A model generated the notes under the pieces. That model saw only the letters and a list, made by a program, of their open reading frames with translations, made no database searches and was not told where the DNA came from. From contig BLMD01000279.1 of the NCBI GenBank assembly GCA_011959925.1, positions 1 to 38,469 on the forward strand: a stretch of DNA of 38,469 bases, read 5' to 3'. Source of the stretch: Lachnospiraceae bacterium. Lineage in GTDB: Bacteria > Bacillota > Clostridia > Lachnospirales > Lachnospiraceae. Shown in pieces: positions 13,921 to 22,624 of the stretch; the first letter of the stretch is position 1, and each line of letters opens with the position of its first letter. The position numbers were made by a program, and so were the translations under genes.

Positions 13921-15573
13921 ATGGGATTAAATCAGGAAAAAAAGGTTTGGATCATCGGGCATAAAAATCCGGATACGGATTCTATCTGTGCCGCGATCGC
14001 ATATGCAGATCTGAAGAACAAAATCAGCGAAATCAAACATGAGCCGAAACGTGCGGGCAGTATCAACGAAGAGACGAGGTATGTCCTGGATTTTTTTCAG
14101 GTAGAAGAGCCGGAACTTGTGACGGATGTCAGGGCGCAGATGAAGGATATTTCATTCCGGCGGACAGCCGGCGTAAGCGATCATATCTCATTGAAACGGG
14201 CATGGGAACTGATGAAAACAGAAGATGTCGTGACGCTTCCGGTTACAGGCGTCCATAATCGTCTGCAGGGTTTGATTGTGACGAGCGATATTGCAACTTC
14301 TTATATGGACGTATACGACAATCGGGTATTGGCGACGGCAAAGACGCTCTATAAAAATATAGCGGAGACGTTAGCCGGAACGATTCTTGCCGGCAATGAA
14401 CACGCTTATTTTATGAAAGGAAGAGTCGTTGCCGAAACTTCGGGCCCGGACTGGATGGATGAGTATATGGAACCGGACGATCTTGTCATTCTGGGCGGAC
14501 ATACCAGTTCTCAGATGCGCGCCATTGAGAATAATGCGAGCTGCCTGGTGGTCTGCCTTGGCCTGGCGGTAAGTAAAGAGGTGATTGAGGCTGCGGACAG
14601 AAGGGACTGCGTAGTCATTGGAACGCCGTATGATACGTTTACGGCGGCTCGTCTGATCAATCAGAGTATGCCGATCAAATATTTTATGACAAAAAAGAAT
14701 TTGATCCAATTCGATTTGGAAGACTATGTAGACGATGTGAAAGATGTGATGTCGAAAGTGCGTCACAGGGATTTTCCGATTGTCGACGAGGAAAATAACT
14801 ACGTCGGCATGGTATCGAGAAGGTATTTGCTGAATACGCAGAAAAAGCAGATTATTTTAGTGGACCACAATGAAAAAACGCAGGCGGTGGACGGTATTGC
14901 AGGCGCGGAAATTTTAGAGATTATCGATCATCACAGGCTCGGAAGCCTGGAGACGATTTCTCCGGTATTTTTTCGGAATCAGCCGCTGGGATGTACGTCG
15001 ACAATTATTTTTCAGATGTATCAGGAAAAAGATGTGGAAATTTCAAAAAAAACGGCAGGCATTTTGTGCGCCGCGATTATTTCGGATACGCTGATGTTCC
15101 GTTCGCCTACCTGTACAGATGCAGACAGGGCGGCAGCGGAAAAACTGGCGAATATTGCCGGAATTGATATTGAGATACTTGCAAAGAATATGTTCCAGGC
15201 GGGCAGCGATTTTAACCGGAAAACGCCGGAAGAAATTTTTTATCAGGATTTTAAAACCTTTTCGGCAGGCAAATATGAATTCGGCGTTGCGCAGCTAAGC
15301 GCTATGAGCAGGGAAGAACTCGATACGGTCCGCGGTAAATTAAAAGATTTTATTGAAATGGTATTAAGCGAGCGAAAATTAGATATGGTGTTTGTAATGC
15401 TGACAGATATACTGGAAGAATCCACGCTTCTGCTGAGTGCGGGCGAGGATGCGGACGGGATGATCCGTCAGGCTTTTTCCGTGAGGAGGGAAGCGGACGG
15501 CTGTCTCTTAAAAGGAGTGGTATCCAGAAAGAAACAGTTGATACCGGCGCTTATAGGGGCTATGCAGGAATAA
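13921..15573 (+). CDS. ppaC: Manganese-dependent family II inorganic pyrophosphatase with CBS and DRTGG domains
   Basis: 550 residues. It hydrolyses pyrophosphate in the cytoplasm. The DHH phosphoesterase domain is split: its first part carries GHKNPDTDSICAA at residues 12-24, and the second begins with Asp315-His316-Asn317 and Asp336-His337-His338 (IDHHRLGS); a DHHA2 domain ends the protein (SDTLMFRSPTCTDAD). Inserted between residues about 70 and 305 are two CBS segments (TLPVTGVHNRLQGLIVTSDIA; RHRDFPIVDEENNYVGMVSR) flanking a DRTGG-type domain. CBS-containing pyrophosphatases of Clostridia are known to respond to adenine nucleotides. The length fits that subgroup rather than the 310-residue plain enzyme. 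Followed by mecA after 34 bases, with no terminator seen. Confidence 0.92.
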   Translation: MGLNQEKKVWIIGHKNPDTDSICAAIAYADLKNKISEIKHEPKRAGSINEETRYVLDFFQVEEPELVTDVRAQMKDISFRRTAGVSDHISLKRAWELMKTEDVVTLPVTGVHNRLQGLIVTSDIATSYMDVYDNRVLATAKTLYKNIAETLAGTILAGNEHAYFMKGRVVAETSGPDWMDEYMEPDDLVILGGHTSSQMRAIENNASCLVVCLGLAVSKEVIEAADRRDCVVIGTPYDTFTAARLINQSMPIKYFMTKKNLIQFDLEDYVDDVKDVMSKVRHRDFPIVDEENNYVGMVSRRYLLNTQKKQIILVDHNEKTQAVDGIAGAEILEIIDHHRLGSLETISPVFFRNQPLGCTSTIIFQMYQEKDVEISKKTAGILCAAIISDTLMFRSPTCTDADRAAAEKLANIAGIDIEILAKNMFQAGSDFNRKTPEEIFYQDFKTFSAGKYEFGVAQLSAMSREELDTVRGKLKDFIEMVLSERKLDMVFVMLTDILEESTLLLSAGEDADGMIRQAFSVRREADGCLLKGVVSRKKQLIPALIGAMQE

Positions 15574-15607
15574 AAAAATCGATAGGGGATCAGTAAGGAT
15601 GTGATGC

Positions 15608-16300
15608 ATGATGAAGTTTGAAAAAATGGATAACGGGTCACTGCGTTGTACTTTGACCCAGAATGATTTAGAACAAAACGGCGTTGGCTTGGACGATTTT
15701 TTTTCCAATACGCCGAATGCAAGAGAATTTTTAGAGAAGCTGATTCGGATTGCAGAAGAAGAGGTGGGATATAAAACGACCGGCAATATGATGTCGATCC
15801 AGGCGGCGATTATGTCTGAAGATGAAATTGTGCTGACATTTTCGGAAAGCCAGGTCAGCAGTGCGGAAATCATAGAGCATATCCGGAATATGTTCGGTTC
15901 GCCAGAAACAAAAGGGCAGGGAAACCATGAGCCGGATGTGAAAGACCATATATTAAAAGAAGCCAAAGGCGAGGAAGCAGAGGACGACGAGGAGGAAGAG
16001 GAAGAAGGGTATGCGTATCTTCTGACATTTCAGACGTTTTCCGGCGTCCGAAAGTTCTGTCAGATCCTTCCGAAAAATACAAAGGCAAAAAGCCGTTTGT
16101 ATTATCTGGATCAGAAAAAGCAGTATTTCCTGTGGGCGGATCTAAACGACAGTACCAGAGGATACGTATATGAATTTGTAGCGGCATCCATGGAGTATGC
16201 CAAATCAATTGAGAAAGACGGTATCCGCAGAAATTTTCTGGACGAACATGCGGATATTATTATAAAAAACAAGGCGCTGGAGACGCTGAAACGTTTATAA
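15608..16300 (+). CDS. mecA: MecA-family adaptor protein
   Basis: 230 residues. MecA proteins deliver substrates to the ClpC unfoldase for degradation by ClpCP. The amino-terminal substrate-binding region has MKFEKMDNGSLRCTLTQNDLEQNGV and the NAREFLEKLIRIAEEEVGY pattern; an acidic linker (DDEEEEEE, about residues 124-134) leads to a carboxy-terminal ClpC-binding domain (YLLTFQTFSGVRKFCQILP). Length and order match Bacillus MecA. The ATG at 15608 is eight bases from AAGGA; an alternative in-frame ATG lies at 15611. It lies directly after ppaC and ends at a bidirectional terminator. Targets in this organism are unknown. Confidence 0.88.
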   Translation: MMKFEKMDNGSLRCTLTQNDLEQNGVGLDDFFSNTPNAREFLEKLIRIAEEEVGYKTTGNMMSIQAAIMSEDEIVLTFSESQVSSAEIIEHIRNMFGSPETKGQGNHEPDVKDHILKEAKGEEAEDDEEEEEEGYAYLLTFQTFSGVRKFCQILPKNTKAKSRLYYLDQKKQYFLWADLNDSTRGYVYEFVAASMEYAKSIEKDGIRRNFLDEHADIIIKNKALETLKRL

Positions 16301-16314
16301 AATATTGGAAAAAG

Positions 16315-16354
16315 AAACCTGCAGAATTTCGTATGGAACTCTGCAGGTTTTTTA
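16315..16354. terminator. Bidirectional intrinsic terminator between mecA and the DUF4364 gene
   Basis: A perfect 11-bp stem (16315-16325 with 16340-16350) is followed by six T on the plus strand and, on the minus strand, by TTTCTTTTT. It can end both converging transcripts. Confidence 0.88.
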
Positions 16355-16375
16355 AACAAATTTGGACGGACCGAT

Positions 16376-16891
16376 TTACCGGATCAGTGCATCCATCAGA
16401 TACGTATAGACTTCCATGTGCTGCTTCTGCCAGTTTTTGCAGATAGCGTTTGCTTGGTCTTTTGTTTTTACATGGATGGTCAAATCGACCGCGGCTATAT
16501 TTTTCTCCTTGAGCTGGCAGCGGACGTCATATCCGGGAACGGTAGACCTGTAAAAATCCGCGATCACTGCATTTTCTTCTTTTAACTGCATTTTATTTTT
16601 TTCAAAATAGGCAGTGATATCTGCTTCAATCGCAGGCGTGATCTTATCGGCAAAATATTTTAACGTCTCTTTTCCCAGCGGTGTAATGTGGTACTGCGTG
16701 TTGTTGTGCGTGGATTCAAAACGAATCAGTTCGGAATCCAGCAGTCCGCTGATTACCTGTTGAACGGTGAAATAATCCGTATAATTCTGCTCTAAGAAGA
16801 AATTGGAAAGCTGCGTATTGGAGAGCGGAAAATCCACTTTATCCAACATCGTTAAAACGGTCATCTTATAAATCGTATTTGGGTCTGCCAT
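16376..16891 (-). CDS. DUF4364-family protein, probable winged-helix regulator
   Basis: 171 residues matching the DUF4364 family of Clostridia by its opening (DPNTIYKMTVLTMLDKVDFPLSNTQLSNFFLEQNYTDYF). Residues about 8-80 look like a winged helix-turn-helix with a wing at TQYHITPLG, and the carboxy-terminal half is alpha/beta (VRCQLKEKNIAAVDLTIHVKTK). The family has no established function; a DNA-binding role is inferred from the fold-like pattern. It lies 45 bases after the malic enzyme in the same direction with no terminator between, so it is probably on that transcript, which ends at the bidirectional terminator. Confidence 0.8.
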   Translation of the reverse strand: MADPNTIYKMTVLTMLDKVDFPLSNTQLSNFFLEQNYTDYFTVQQVISGLLDSELIRFESTHNNTQYHITPLGKETLKYFADKITPAIEADITAYFEKNKMQLKEENAVIADFYRSTVPGYDVRCQLKEKNIAAVDLTIHVKTKDQANAICKNWQKQHMEVYTYLMDALIR

Positions 16892-16936
16892 AGACTATTG
16901 CTCCTTATTGCCGTAATCTGACCATGGGGGATGCGA

Positions 16937-18094
16937 TCACTTTTCTGCTATATGGGCTTTGACGGCGTTGCTGACGGCATCTGCCACGCGCGGATCGAAA
17001 GCCTCCGGCATAATAAAGTTTTCGTTTAATTCTGTTTCGCTTACAAGCTCTGCAATCGCCTGTGCGGCGGCAAGCTTCATGTCTTCTGTGATTTGTCCGG
17101 CTCTGCCTTCTAACGCGCCTTTGAAAATGCCGGGAAATGCGATGACGTTGTTGACCTGATTGGGAAAATCGCTTCTTCCGGTCCCGACCACTTTTGCACC
17201 GGCTGCTTTTGCGGCGTCCGGCATGATCTCCGGAACGGGATTTGCCATGGCAAACAGGATGGCGTCTTTGTTCATGGAAGAAACCATCTGCGGGGTGACG
17301 ATATTCGGAGCGGAAACGCCTACGAAAATATCGGCGCCTTTTAACGCGTCAGCCAATGTTCCGTGCGCATTTGTCCGGTTGGTCACTTTCGTCATGTTCT
17401 GCTGCATCCAGTTTAAATTCGGATAGTCTTTTCCTATGATGCCTTCTTTGTCGCACATGGTCACATCGGTAAAACCGTACGTCAGCAGCAGTTTCGTAAT
17501 CGCGATTCCGGCGGATCCGGCGCCGTTTACGACGACTTTACAGCTTTCTTTCTGTTTGCCGGTGACTTTCAGCGCATTGATGATTCCCGCCAGAACGACA
17601 ATGGCGGTACCGTGCTGGTCGTCATGGAACACCGGAATGTCGAGCAGTTCTTTTAGCCGTTCTTCGATTTCAAAGCATCTCGGGGCGGAAATATCTTCCA
17701 GATTGATGCCGCCGAACGCAGGGGCGATGTGTTGGATTGTTTTTATGATTTCTTCCGTATCCTGCGTATCCAAACAGATCGGCACGGCGTTGAGATTGCC
17801 GAATTCTTTAAAAAGAGCGCATTTTCCCTCCATAACCGGCATCGCCGCAAGGGGACCGATGTTGCCGAGTCCGAGTACGGCGCTTCCGTCCGATACAACG
17901 GCGACCGTGTTGGCTTTCATTGTATATTGATAAGCTTTCGTCTGGTCCTGGGCAATGACTTTACAGGGTTCTGCGACACCGGGCGTGTATGCGACCGAAA
18001 GTGCATCGCGGTCTTTGATGGGGGATTTGGATCGGATGTCCAGTTTTCCGTTCCATTCACTGTGCGCCTGTAATGCTAATGTTCCGTAATCCAT
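16937..18094 (-). CDS. NAD(P)-dependent malic enzyme
   Basis: 385 residues. It decarboxylates malate to pyruvate with reduction of NAD(P). The malic-domain motifs are SVAYTPGVAEPC, KANTVAVVSDGSAVLGLGNIGP and FHDDQHGTAIV, and the Rossmann motif is VVNGAGSAGIA. The short length is that of the bacterial small malic enzymes without a phosphotransacetylase tail. I placed the start at 18094 because AAGGAG lies nine bases upstream and the protein then begins MDYGTLALQAHSEW; the frame is open up to 18208 but the extra residues resemble nothing in the family. Cofactor preference (NAD or NADP) cannot be read with certainty. Divergent from rho. Confidence 0.92.
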   Translation of the reverse strand: MDYGTLALQAHSEWNGKLDIRSKSPIKDRDALSVAYTPGVAEPCKVIAQDQTKAYQYTMKANTVAVVSDGSAVLGLGNIGPLAAMPVMEGKCALFKEFGNLNAVPICLDTQDTEEIIKTIQHIAPAFGGINLEDISAPRCFEIEERLKELLDIPVFHDDQHGTAIVVLAGIINALKVTGKQKESCKVVVNGAGSAGIAITKLLLTYGFTDVTMCDKEGIIGKDYPNLNWMQQNMTKVTNRTNAHGTLADALKGADIFVGVSAPNIVTPQMVSSMNKDAILFAMANPVPEIMPDAAKAAGAKVVGTGRSDFPNQVNNVIAFPGIFKGALEGRAGQITEDMKLAAAQAIAELVSETELNENFIMPEAFDPRVADAVSNAVKAHIAEK

Positions 18095-18179
18095 ATCAAA
18101 AAACTCCTTTATCTTTTCTCTGTGTAATTCCCGGCAGGAAGCTAATTTTAAAATGCAGATCCGCTTGCCTGCTGGAGGT

Positions 18180-18208
18180 ATCATAGCATGAAAAATATAA
18201 CAAATCAA
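18180..18208 (-). promoter_or_regulatory. Sigma-A promoter of the malic enzyme gene
   Basis: On the minus strand, TTGATT (18208-18203) and TATGAT (18185-18180) are separated by 17 bases. Transcription would start near 18173, about 80 bases before the start codon. Confidence 0.7.
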
Positions 18209-18218
18209 GAAAAAGGAC

Positions 18219-18247
18219 TTCCTATTTTTTCATTGGTGTTGTATAAT
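18219..18247 (+). promoter_or_regulatory. Probable rho promoter
   Basis: A perfect TATAAT at 18242-18247 has only a poor -35 (TTCCTA, 18219-18224) 17 bases upstream. The leader to the rho start is about 90 bases, where rho genes are often autoregulated. It is divergent from the malic enzyme promoter. Confidence 0.4.
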
Positions 18248-18344
18248 ATGGAAATCAATGGCATGTACCATCCCATGCCGCATCAGGCAGGAATCCCAGA
18301 CGAGAAGGAATCCCCACATACGCAAATAGAAGAATAGGTAGAGT

Positions 18345-19775
18345 ATGAGAGAAAAATATGAAAGTCTGTCAGTAACAGTGTTAAGAGATTTGGCGAAGGC
18401 AAGAGGACTGCGGCACTTATCCGGTTTAAAGAAGAGAGAACTGGTAGAAGTTATGCTTGCCGAAGATGAAAAGGAAGCAAAAAGAGAACAGGAAACAAAA
18501 GAAGAAGCGGCAGTAAACAAAACAACAGACGCCAAAGAAACAAAAGAGATCCAAGCAGCAGAAGAAGTCAGGGAAGAAAACGGATACGGCGCAGTGGAAA
18601 AGGAAGCGGAGCAGGAGATCTCGGTTCCTATGACGAGGGATGAACTGGACAGCGGTATTACTGCAAACGGGATATTGGAGGTTATGCCGGACGGATACGG
18701 ATTTATTCGCTGTGAAAATTATCTTCCGGGAGAAAAGGACGTGTATGTATCCCCTTCACAGATCCGGAAGTTCAATTTAAAAACGGGAGATATTATCAGC
18801 GGAAATACCCGCATTAAAACGCAGCAGGAGAAATTCAGCGCTTTGCTGTATGTCAATACGATCAACGGCTTTCATCCGGGCGTTGCGCAGAGACGCAAGA
18901 ATTTTGAGGATTTGACGCCGATTTTTCCGAACGAGAGAATCCGCTTAGAGCGGCCGGGCGCATCGGTTGCCATGCGGATTGTGGATCTTGTATCCCCGAT
19001 CGGAAAAGGACAAAGGGGAATGATCGTTTCTCAGCCGAAAGCCGGAAAGACGACGCTTTTAAAACAGATCGCAAAAGCGGTGACGGGAGCCAACTCCAAT
19101 ATGCATCTGATCATACTGCTGATCGATGAACGTCCCGAAGAAGTGACGGATATCAAGGAAGCGATCGAAGGAAAGAACGTAGAAGTGATCTACTCCACGT
19201 TTGACGAGCTTCCCGAGCATCACAAACGTGTGTCGGAAATGGTGATCGAACGTGCGAAACGATTGGTCGAGCATCATAAGGACGTGATGATTCTTTTAGA
19301 CAGCATTACGCGTCTGGCAAGGGCGTACAATCTGACCGTGCCTCCAAGCGGAAGGACATTATCCGGCGGACTGGATCCGGCGGCGCTGCATATGCCCAAG
19401 CGTTTTTTCGGCGCTGCAAGAAATATGCGGGAGGGCGGAAGCCTTACAATACTTGCAACCGCGCTTGTGGATACCGGAAGCAAAATGGACGACGTTATTT
19501 TTGAAGAATTTAAAGGAACCGGCAATATGGAATTGGTATTGGACCGCAAACTTTCCGAAAAACGCGTTTATCCGGCGATTGATATTGTAAAGTCGGGTAC
19601 CAGAAGGGAAGATCTTCTGCTGGATAGGGAAGAGCAGGAAGCGGTGGAGATCATGCGAAAAGCGTTTAACGGTTCCAAATCGGAAGACGCGGTAGAATCT
19701 GTTCTGAATATGTTTGCAAGGACGAGAAACAACAGGGATTATATCCAAATGGTGAAAAAAACGAGGCTTTTTTAG
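18345..19775 (+). CDS. rho: Transcription termination factor Rho
   Basis: 476 residues. Rho is a hexameric RNA helicase that ends transcription at C-rich, G-poor RNA. Residues 1-40 are the helical Rho-N segment ([23 protein letters not shown]); about 41-95 form a charged, Glu/Lys-rich insert that many Clostridia carry; about 100-170 are the cold-shock-like RNA-binding domain ([14 protein letters not shown]). The ATPase domain has Walker A with Lys235 (PKAGKTTLL), [10 protein letters not shown] as Walker B region, [13 protein letters not shown], and a Q-loop region near [11 protein letters not shown]. The ATG at 18345 has only a weak ribosome-binding site (GGTAGAG). No terminator is visible directly downstream. 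Confidence 0.96.
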   Translation: MREKYESLSVTVLRDLAKARGLRHLSGLKKRELVEVMLAEDEKEAKREQETKEEAAVNKTTDAKETKEIQAAEEVREENGYGAVEKEAEQEISVPMTRDELDSGITANGILEVMPDGYGFIRCENYLPGEKDVYVSPSQIRKFNLKTGDIISGNTRIKTQQEKFSALLYVNTINGFHPGVAQRRKNFEDLTPIFPNERIRLERPGASVAMRIVDLVSPIGKGQRGMIVSQPKAGKTTLLKQIAKAVTGANSNMHLIILLIDERPEEVTDIKEAIEGKNVEVIYSTFDELPEHHKRVSEMVIERAKRLVEHHKDVMILLDSITRLARAYNLTVPPSGRTLSGGLDPAALHMPKRFFGAARNMREGGSLTILATALVDTGSKMDDVIFEEFKGTGNMELVLDRKLSEKRVYPAIDIVKSGTRREDLLLDREEQEAVEIMRKAFNGSKSEDAVESVLNMFARTRNNRDYIQMVKKTRLF

Positions 19776-19816
19776 CCGGATTCGGCAAAGCAGAAGGAAG
19801 AATTTAAAAAAACTGC

Positions 19817-19844
19817 TTGTAAAAATGAATCTATGGGTTATAAT
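19817..19844 (+). promoter_or_regulatory. Probable promoter of the transketolase operon
   Basis: TTGTAA at 19817-19822 and TATAAT at 19839-19844 with a 16-base spacer, about 75 bases before the first transketolase start. Confidence 0.55.
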
Positions 19845-19920
19845 CTTAATGCCGGGATTTGAGTAAGATATGCCGGAACATGTTTTTCTATGAATATATT
19901 TTTGAAGAAGGAGAGCAGCG

Positions 19921-20754
19921 ATGGACAGACAGGAACTAAAGAAGATAGCACATGAAGTACGGAAGGGAATCATTACTTCCATATACAGCGCGAAAGCGGG
20001 GCATCCGGGAGGATCTCTTTCGGCGGCGGATCTTTTTGTATATTTATATTTTGAAGAGATGCATATTGATCCGAAGCAGCCGATGATGGAGGAACGCGAC
20101 CGGTTTGTTTTGTCCAAGGGACATACGGCGCCGGGACTTTATGCAGCGCTTGCACACCGCGGCTTTTTTCCGATAGAAGATTTAGAGACGCTTCGCCATG
20201 TCGGAAGTTATCTTCAGGGACATCCGGATATGAAATGTGTTCCGGGTGTAGACATGTCTACGGGGTCTTTGGGCCAGGGGCTGTCTGCGGCGGTCGGTAT
20301 GGCGCTTGCAGCAAAGCTTGACGGGAAAGATTACCGTGTCTATGCGATGTGCGGAGACGGTGAGATTCAGGAGGGGCAGATTTGGGAAGCCGCTATGTTT
20401 GCCGGGCATCGTAAGCTGGACAACCTTGTCGTAATCATAGACCACAACAAACTTCAGATTGACGGTAAAGTGGAGGAAGTATGTTCTCCCTATCCGATCG
20501 ACCGGAAATTCGAGGCGTTCAATTTCCATACGATAACAATTGACGGTCACAATTTTGACGAGATTGCCGCGGCATTTGAAGAGGCAAGACAGACAAAGGG
20601 GAAGCCGACGGCTATCATTGCCGATACGATCAAAGGAAAAGGGATTACCTTTATGGAGGATGCAGCGGAATGGCATGGAAAAGCGCCGAAAGAAGAGGAA
20701 TTCAACATTGCAATGGAAGATTTGAGGAAAGCAGGTGATGCGTTATGCCGATAA
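19921..20754 (+). CDS. Transketolase, amino-terminal subunit
   Basis: 277 residues. It carries the thiamine-diphosphate-binding half of transketolase, which moves two-carbon units between sugar phosphates in the pentose phosphate pathway. Visible motifs are SAKAGHPGGSLSAAD, SKGHTAPGLYAAL, TGSLGQGLSAAVG and the ThDP/metal motif GDGEIQEGQIWEA with DHNKLQIDG. In many Firmicutes and Archaea the enzyme is split into two proteins, as here. GGAGAGCAGC precedes the ATG. The gene overlaps the next one by ten bases, so the subunits are translationally coupled. Confidence 0.94.
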   Translation: MDRQELKKIAHEVRKGIITSIYSAKAGHPGGSLSAADLFVYLYFEEMHIDPKQPMMEERDRFVLSKGHTAPGLYAALAHRGFFPIEDLETLRHVGSYLQGHPDMKCVPGVDMSTGSLGQGLSAAVGMALAAKLDGKDYRVYAMCGDGEIQEGQIWEAAMFAGHRKLDNLVVIIDHNKLQIDGKVEEVCSPYPIDRKFEAFNFHTITIDGHNFDEIAAAFEEARQTKGKPTAIIADTIKGKGITFMEDAAEWHGKAPKEEEFNIAMEDLRKAGDALCR

Positions 20755-21701
20755 ACAGAAATATCAACGATCTGCCGAAGATCGCGACAAGAGAAGGGTA
20801 TGGCAGCACTTTGGTGGAGCTGGGAAAAGAAGATGAAACGATTGTTGTGTTGGACGCAGATCTTGCGGCAGCAACGAAAACAGGAGTCTTTGGAAAGGTA
20901 TTTCCCGACAGGCATTTCAACTGCGGTATAGCAGAGGGGAATATGGCAGGCATAGCGGCAGGGCTGGCTGCCAGCGGGAAGATACCGTTTATCAGTTCCT
21001 TTGCTATGTTTGTGGCGGGCCGCGCGTACGAACAGATTCGTAATTCCATCGGTTATCCCGGGTTGAACGTAAAGATCGGGGCAACACATGCGGGAATTTC
21101 CGTCGGAGAGGACGGGGCGACGCATCAGTGTAATGAAGATATCGCTTTGATGCGCTCCATTCCGGGCATGGTCATTATCAATCCCAGTGACAATATAGAA
21201 GCGATGGCGGCGGTAAGGGCTGCGTATGCATATAAAGGCCCGGTTTATCTGCGGTTTGGAAGGCTTGCAGTACCGGTGTTTAACGACAGGGAGGATTATA
21301 CATTTGAGCTTGGCAAGGGAATCGTTCTGCGTGAGGGAAAAGACATTACGATTTTTGCAACCGGGCTGTGCGTGGTTGAAACGCTTTATGCGGCGGAAAA
21401 GCTGGCGGCTGACGGAATCGATGCAGAGGTCATCAATATTCATACAATCAAACCTCTGGATACGAAACTTGTGACATCGTCTGCGGCAAAGACAGGCCGG
21501 GTATTTACCGTGGAAGAACATTCCGTGATCGGAGGGCTTGGCTCCGCTGTCTGTGAGGCATTAAGCGAAACATGTCCGACGAAAGTGACCAGGATCGGCA
21601 TGAATGACGTATACGGCGAGTCTGGGCCGGCAGTAGAGCTTTTGCATAAATATGGACTGGATGCAGCAGGTATTTATCAAAAAATAAAAGACACACTTTA
21701 A
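20745..21701 (+). CDS. Transketolase, carboxy-terminal subunit
   Basis: 318 residues: the pyrimidine-binding domain (FGKVFPDRHFNCGIAEGNMAGIAAGLAASGKIPF, with the Glu expected to activate thiamine in GIAEGN) and the transketolase carboxy-terminal domain (about 190-318; FATGLCVVETLYAAEKL, VEEHSVIGGLGSAVCE). It works as a complex with the preceding subunit. The alternative, the beta half of 1-deoxyxylulose-5-phosphate synthase, is less likely because the partner is a transketolase half of this length. The transcript ends at the terminator at 21722-21766. Confidence 0.93.
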   Translation: MPINRNINDLPKIATREGYGSTLVELGKEDETIVVLDADLAAATKTGVFGKVFPDRHFNCGIAEGNMAGIAAGLAASGKIPFISSFAMFVAGRAYEQIRNSIGYPGLNVKIGATHAGISVGEDGATHQCNEDIALMRSIPGMVIINPSDNIEAMAAVRAAYAYKGPVYLRFGRLAVPVFNDREDYTFELGKGIVLREGKDITIFATGLCVVETLYAAEKLAADGIDAEVINIHTIKPLDTKLVTSSAAKTGRVFTVEEHSVIGGLGSAVCEALSETCPTKVTRIGMNDVYGESGPAVELLHKYGLDAAGIYQKIKDTL

Positions 21702-21708
21702 TATAGAT

Positions 21709-21735
21709 TAACAAATCATGGAAAAAAGCCGATAT
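21709..21735 (+). promoter_or_regulatory. Sigma-D (flagellar sigma-28) type promoter candidate
   Basis: TAAC at 21709-21712 and GCCGATAT at 21728-21735 are separated by exactly 15 bases, which fits the established sigma-D consensus TAAA-N15-GCCGATAT with one mismatch. It would drive the DUF6033-type gene, starting about 130 bases upstream. The -10 overlaps the transketolase terminator stem, and a new transcript would start inside the hairpin loop, so it would not be ended by that terminator. Confidence 0.5.
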
Positions 21736-21766
21736 ACCAATCAAACAGGTAACTCGGCTTTTTTTT
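21722..21766 (+). terminator. Intrinsic terminator of the transketolase operon
   Basis: AAGCCGA (21726-21732) pairs with TCGGCTT (21754-21760) and the stem extends through A-T pairs; T-run 21759-21766. Its 5' arm overlaps a sigma-D-like -10 element. Confidence 0.82.
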
Positions 21767-21869
21767 GTGCCTGCCGCTGCTTGGGCAGGGAAGTATCACC
21801 GAAGAAAAATCCGGATTATTTGTTTTGGTAAACGGAGTTACAGCAAAATATATTCAAGGAGGAAAAAGG

Positions 21870-22622
21870 ATGAATCAAGTCACACAGGCAGAAGTAACGG
21901 CAAATTATATGCAGACTTCTAACACACAGGCTTCGGACAAGACAAATACAAAGAAGACAAAGGTGGGAGGCGCCGTAATCGGAACCCCGGAGCTGAGCGA
22001 CAAAGCGAAAAAATATTACGAGCAGTTAAAAAAGAAATATTCCAACATGGATTTTATTCTGGTCAGTAAGGACAAGAAAGCAGAAGCACAGGCCAATGCG
22101 GGCAGGTACGCCAATGCAAACCGTATGGTCGTACTGATCGACGAAGAAAAAATCGAACGCATGGCGGTAGATGAAGAATACCGCAAAAAGTATGAAGCAA
22201 TTATCGGAGGGGCAAAAAATCAGCTTTCTCAATTAAAAGACAGTCTCGGCGCCAATGCATCCGGCGTAAAAACTTATGGTATGCAGGTCAATGACGGCGG
22301 CAACGCATCGTTTTTTGCCGTGATCGACAAGTCAATGGCAGCTCAGAGGGCGCGGATCGATAAAAAAGCAGCTGAGCGGAAAGCGCAGGAGAAGGAAGAC
22401 CGGAAAGCCGCTGCACAGAAACGGGCGGAAAAACGAAAGTCCGAGAAAGAAAAAGAAGCCGACCGGATGGATTGGGATGAGGAAGATGTGGTGACGGTAA
22501 CGGCTTCTTCCGTCGAAGAACTGATCCAGAAAATCAACCAGACAATATCCATGGGAATGAGCGATTACGTCAGAACCGAACAGGAATCCTGGGTTGGCGG
22601 ACATCTGGATTTTTATGGTTAG
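21870..22622 (+). CDS. DUF6033-type protein of unknown function
   Basis: 250 residues, no signal peptide or membrane helix. Residues 1-35 are polar and unstructured-looking; about 36-160 are alpha/beta with GTPELSDKAKKYYEQLKKKYSNMDFILVSKD and a MVVLIDEEKIERMA strand-helix; about 165-205 are extremely Lys/Glu/Ala-rich helix; the end has a DWDEEDVVTVTASSVEELI motif. This matches proteins I know as DUF6033 from Lachnospiraceae; the family label is from memory. I placed the start at 21870 after AAGGAGG; the frame is open to 21765 but overlaps the terminator. A sigma-D-like promoter suggests co-regulation with flagella. Confidence 0.7.
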   Translation: MNQVTQAEVTANYMQTSNTQASDKTNTKKTKVGGAVIGTPELSDKAKKYYEQLKKKYSNMDFILVSKDKKAEAQANAGRYANANRMVVLIDEEKIERMAVDEEYRKKYEAIIGGAKNQLSQLKDSLGANASGVKTYGMQVNDGGNASFFAVIDKSMAAQRARIDKKAAERKAQEKEDRKAAAQKRAEKRKSEKEKEADRMDWDEEDVVTVTASSVEELIQKINQTISMGMSDYVRTEQESWVGGHLDFYG

Positions 22623-22624
22623 AT

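Noticed and set aside
19359-20117. 252-codon minus-strand frame across the rho/transketolase junction
   Set aside because: Antisense to the end of rho and the start of transketolase; composition is that of a shadow frame and no motif is seen.
20547-21521. 324-codon open frame on the minus strand opposite the transketolase genes
   Set aside because: It lies wholly antisense to two well-recognised genes, has no ribosome-binding site and its translation is rich in Cys, His and Arg, as expected from a shadow frame.
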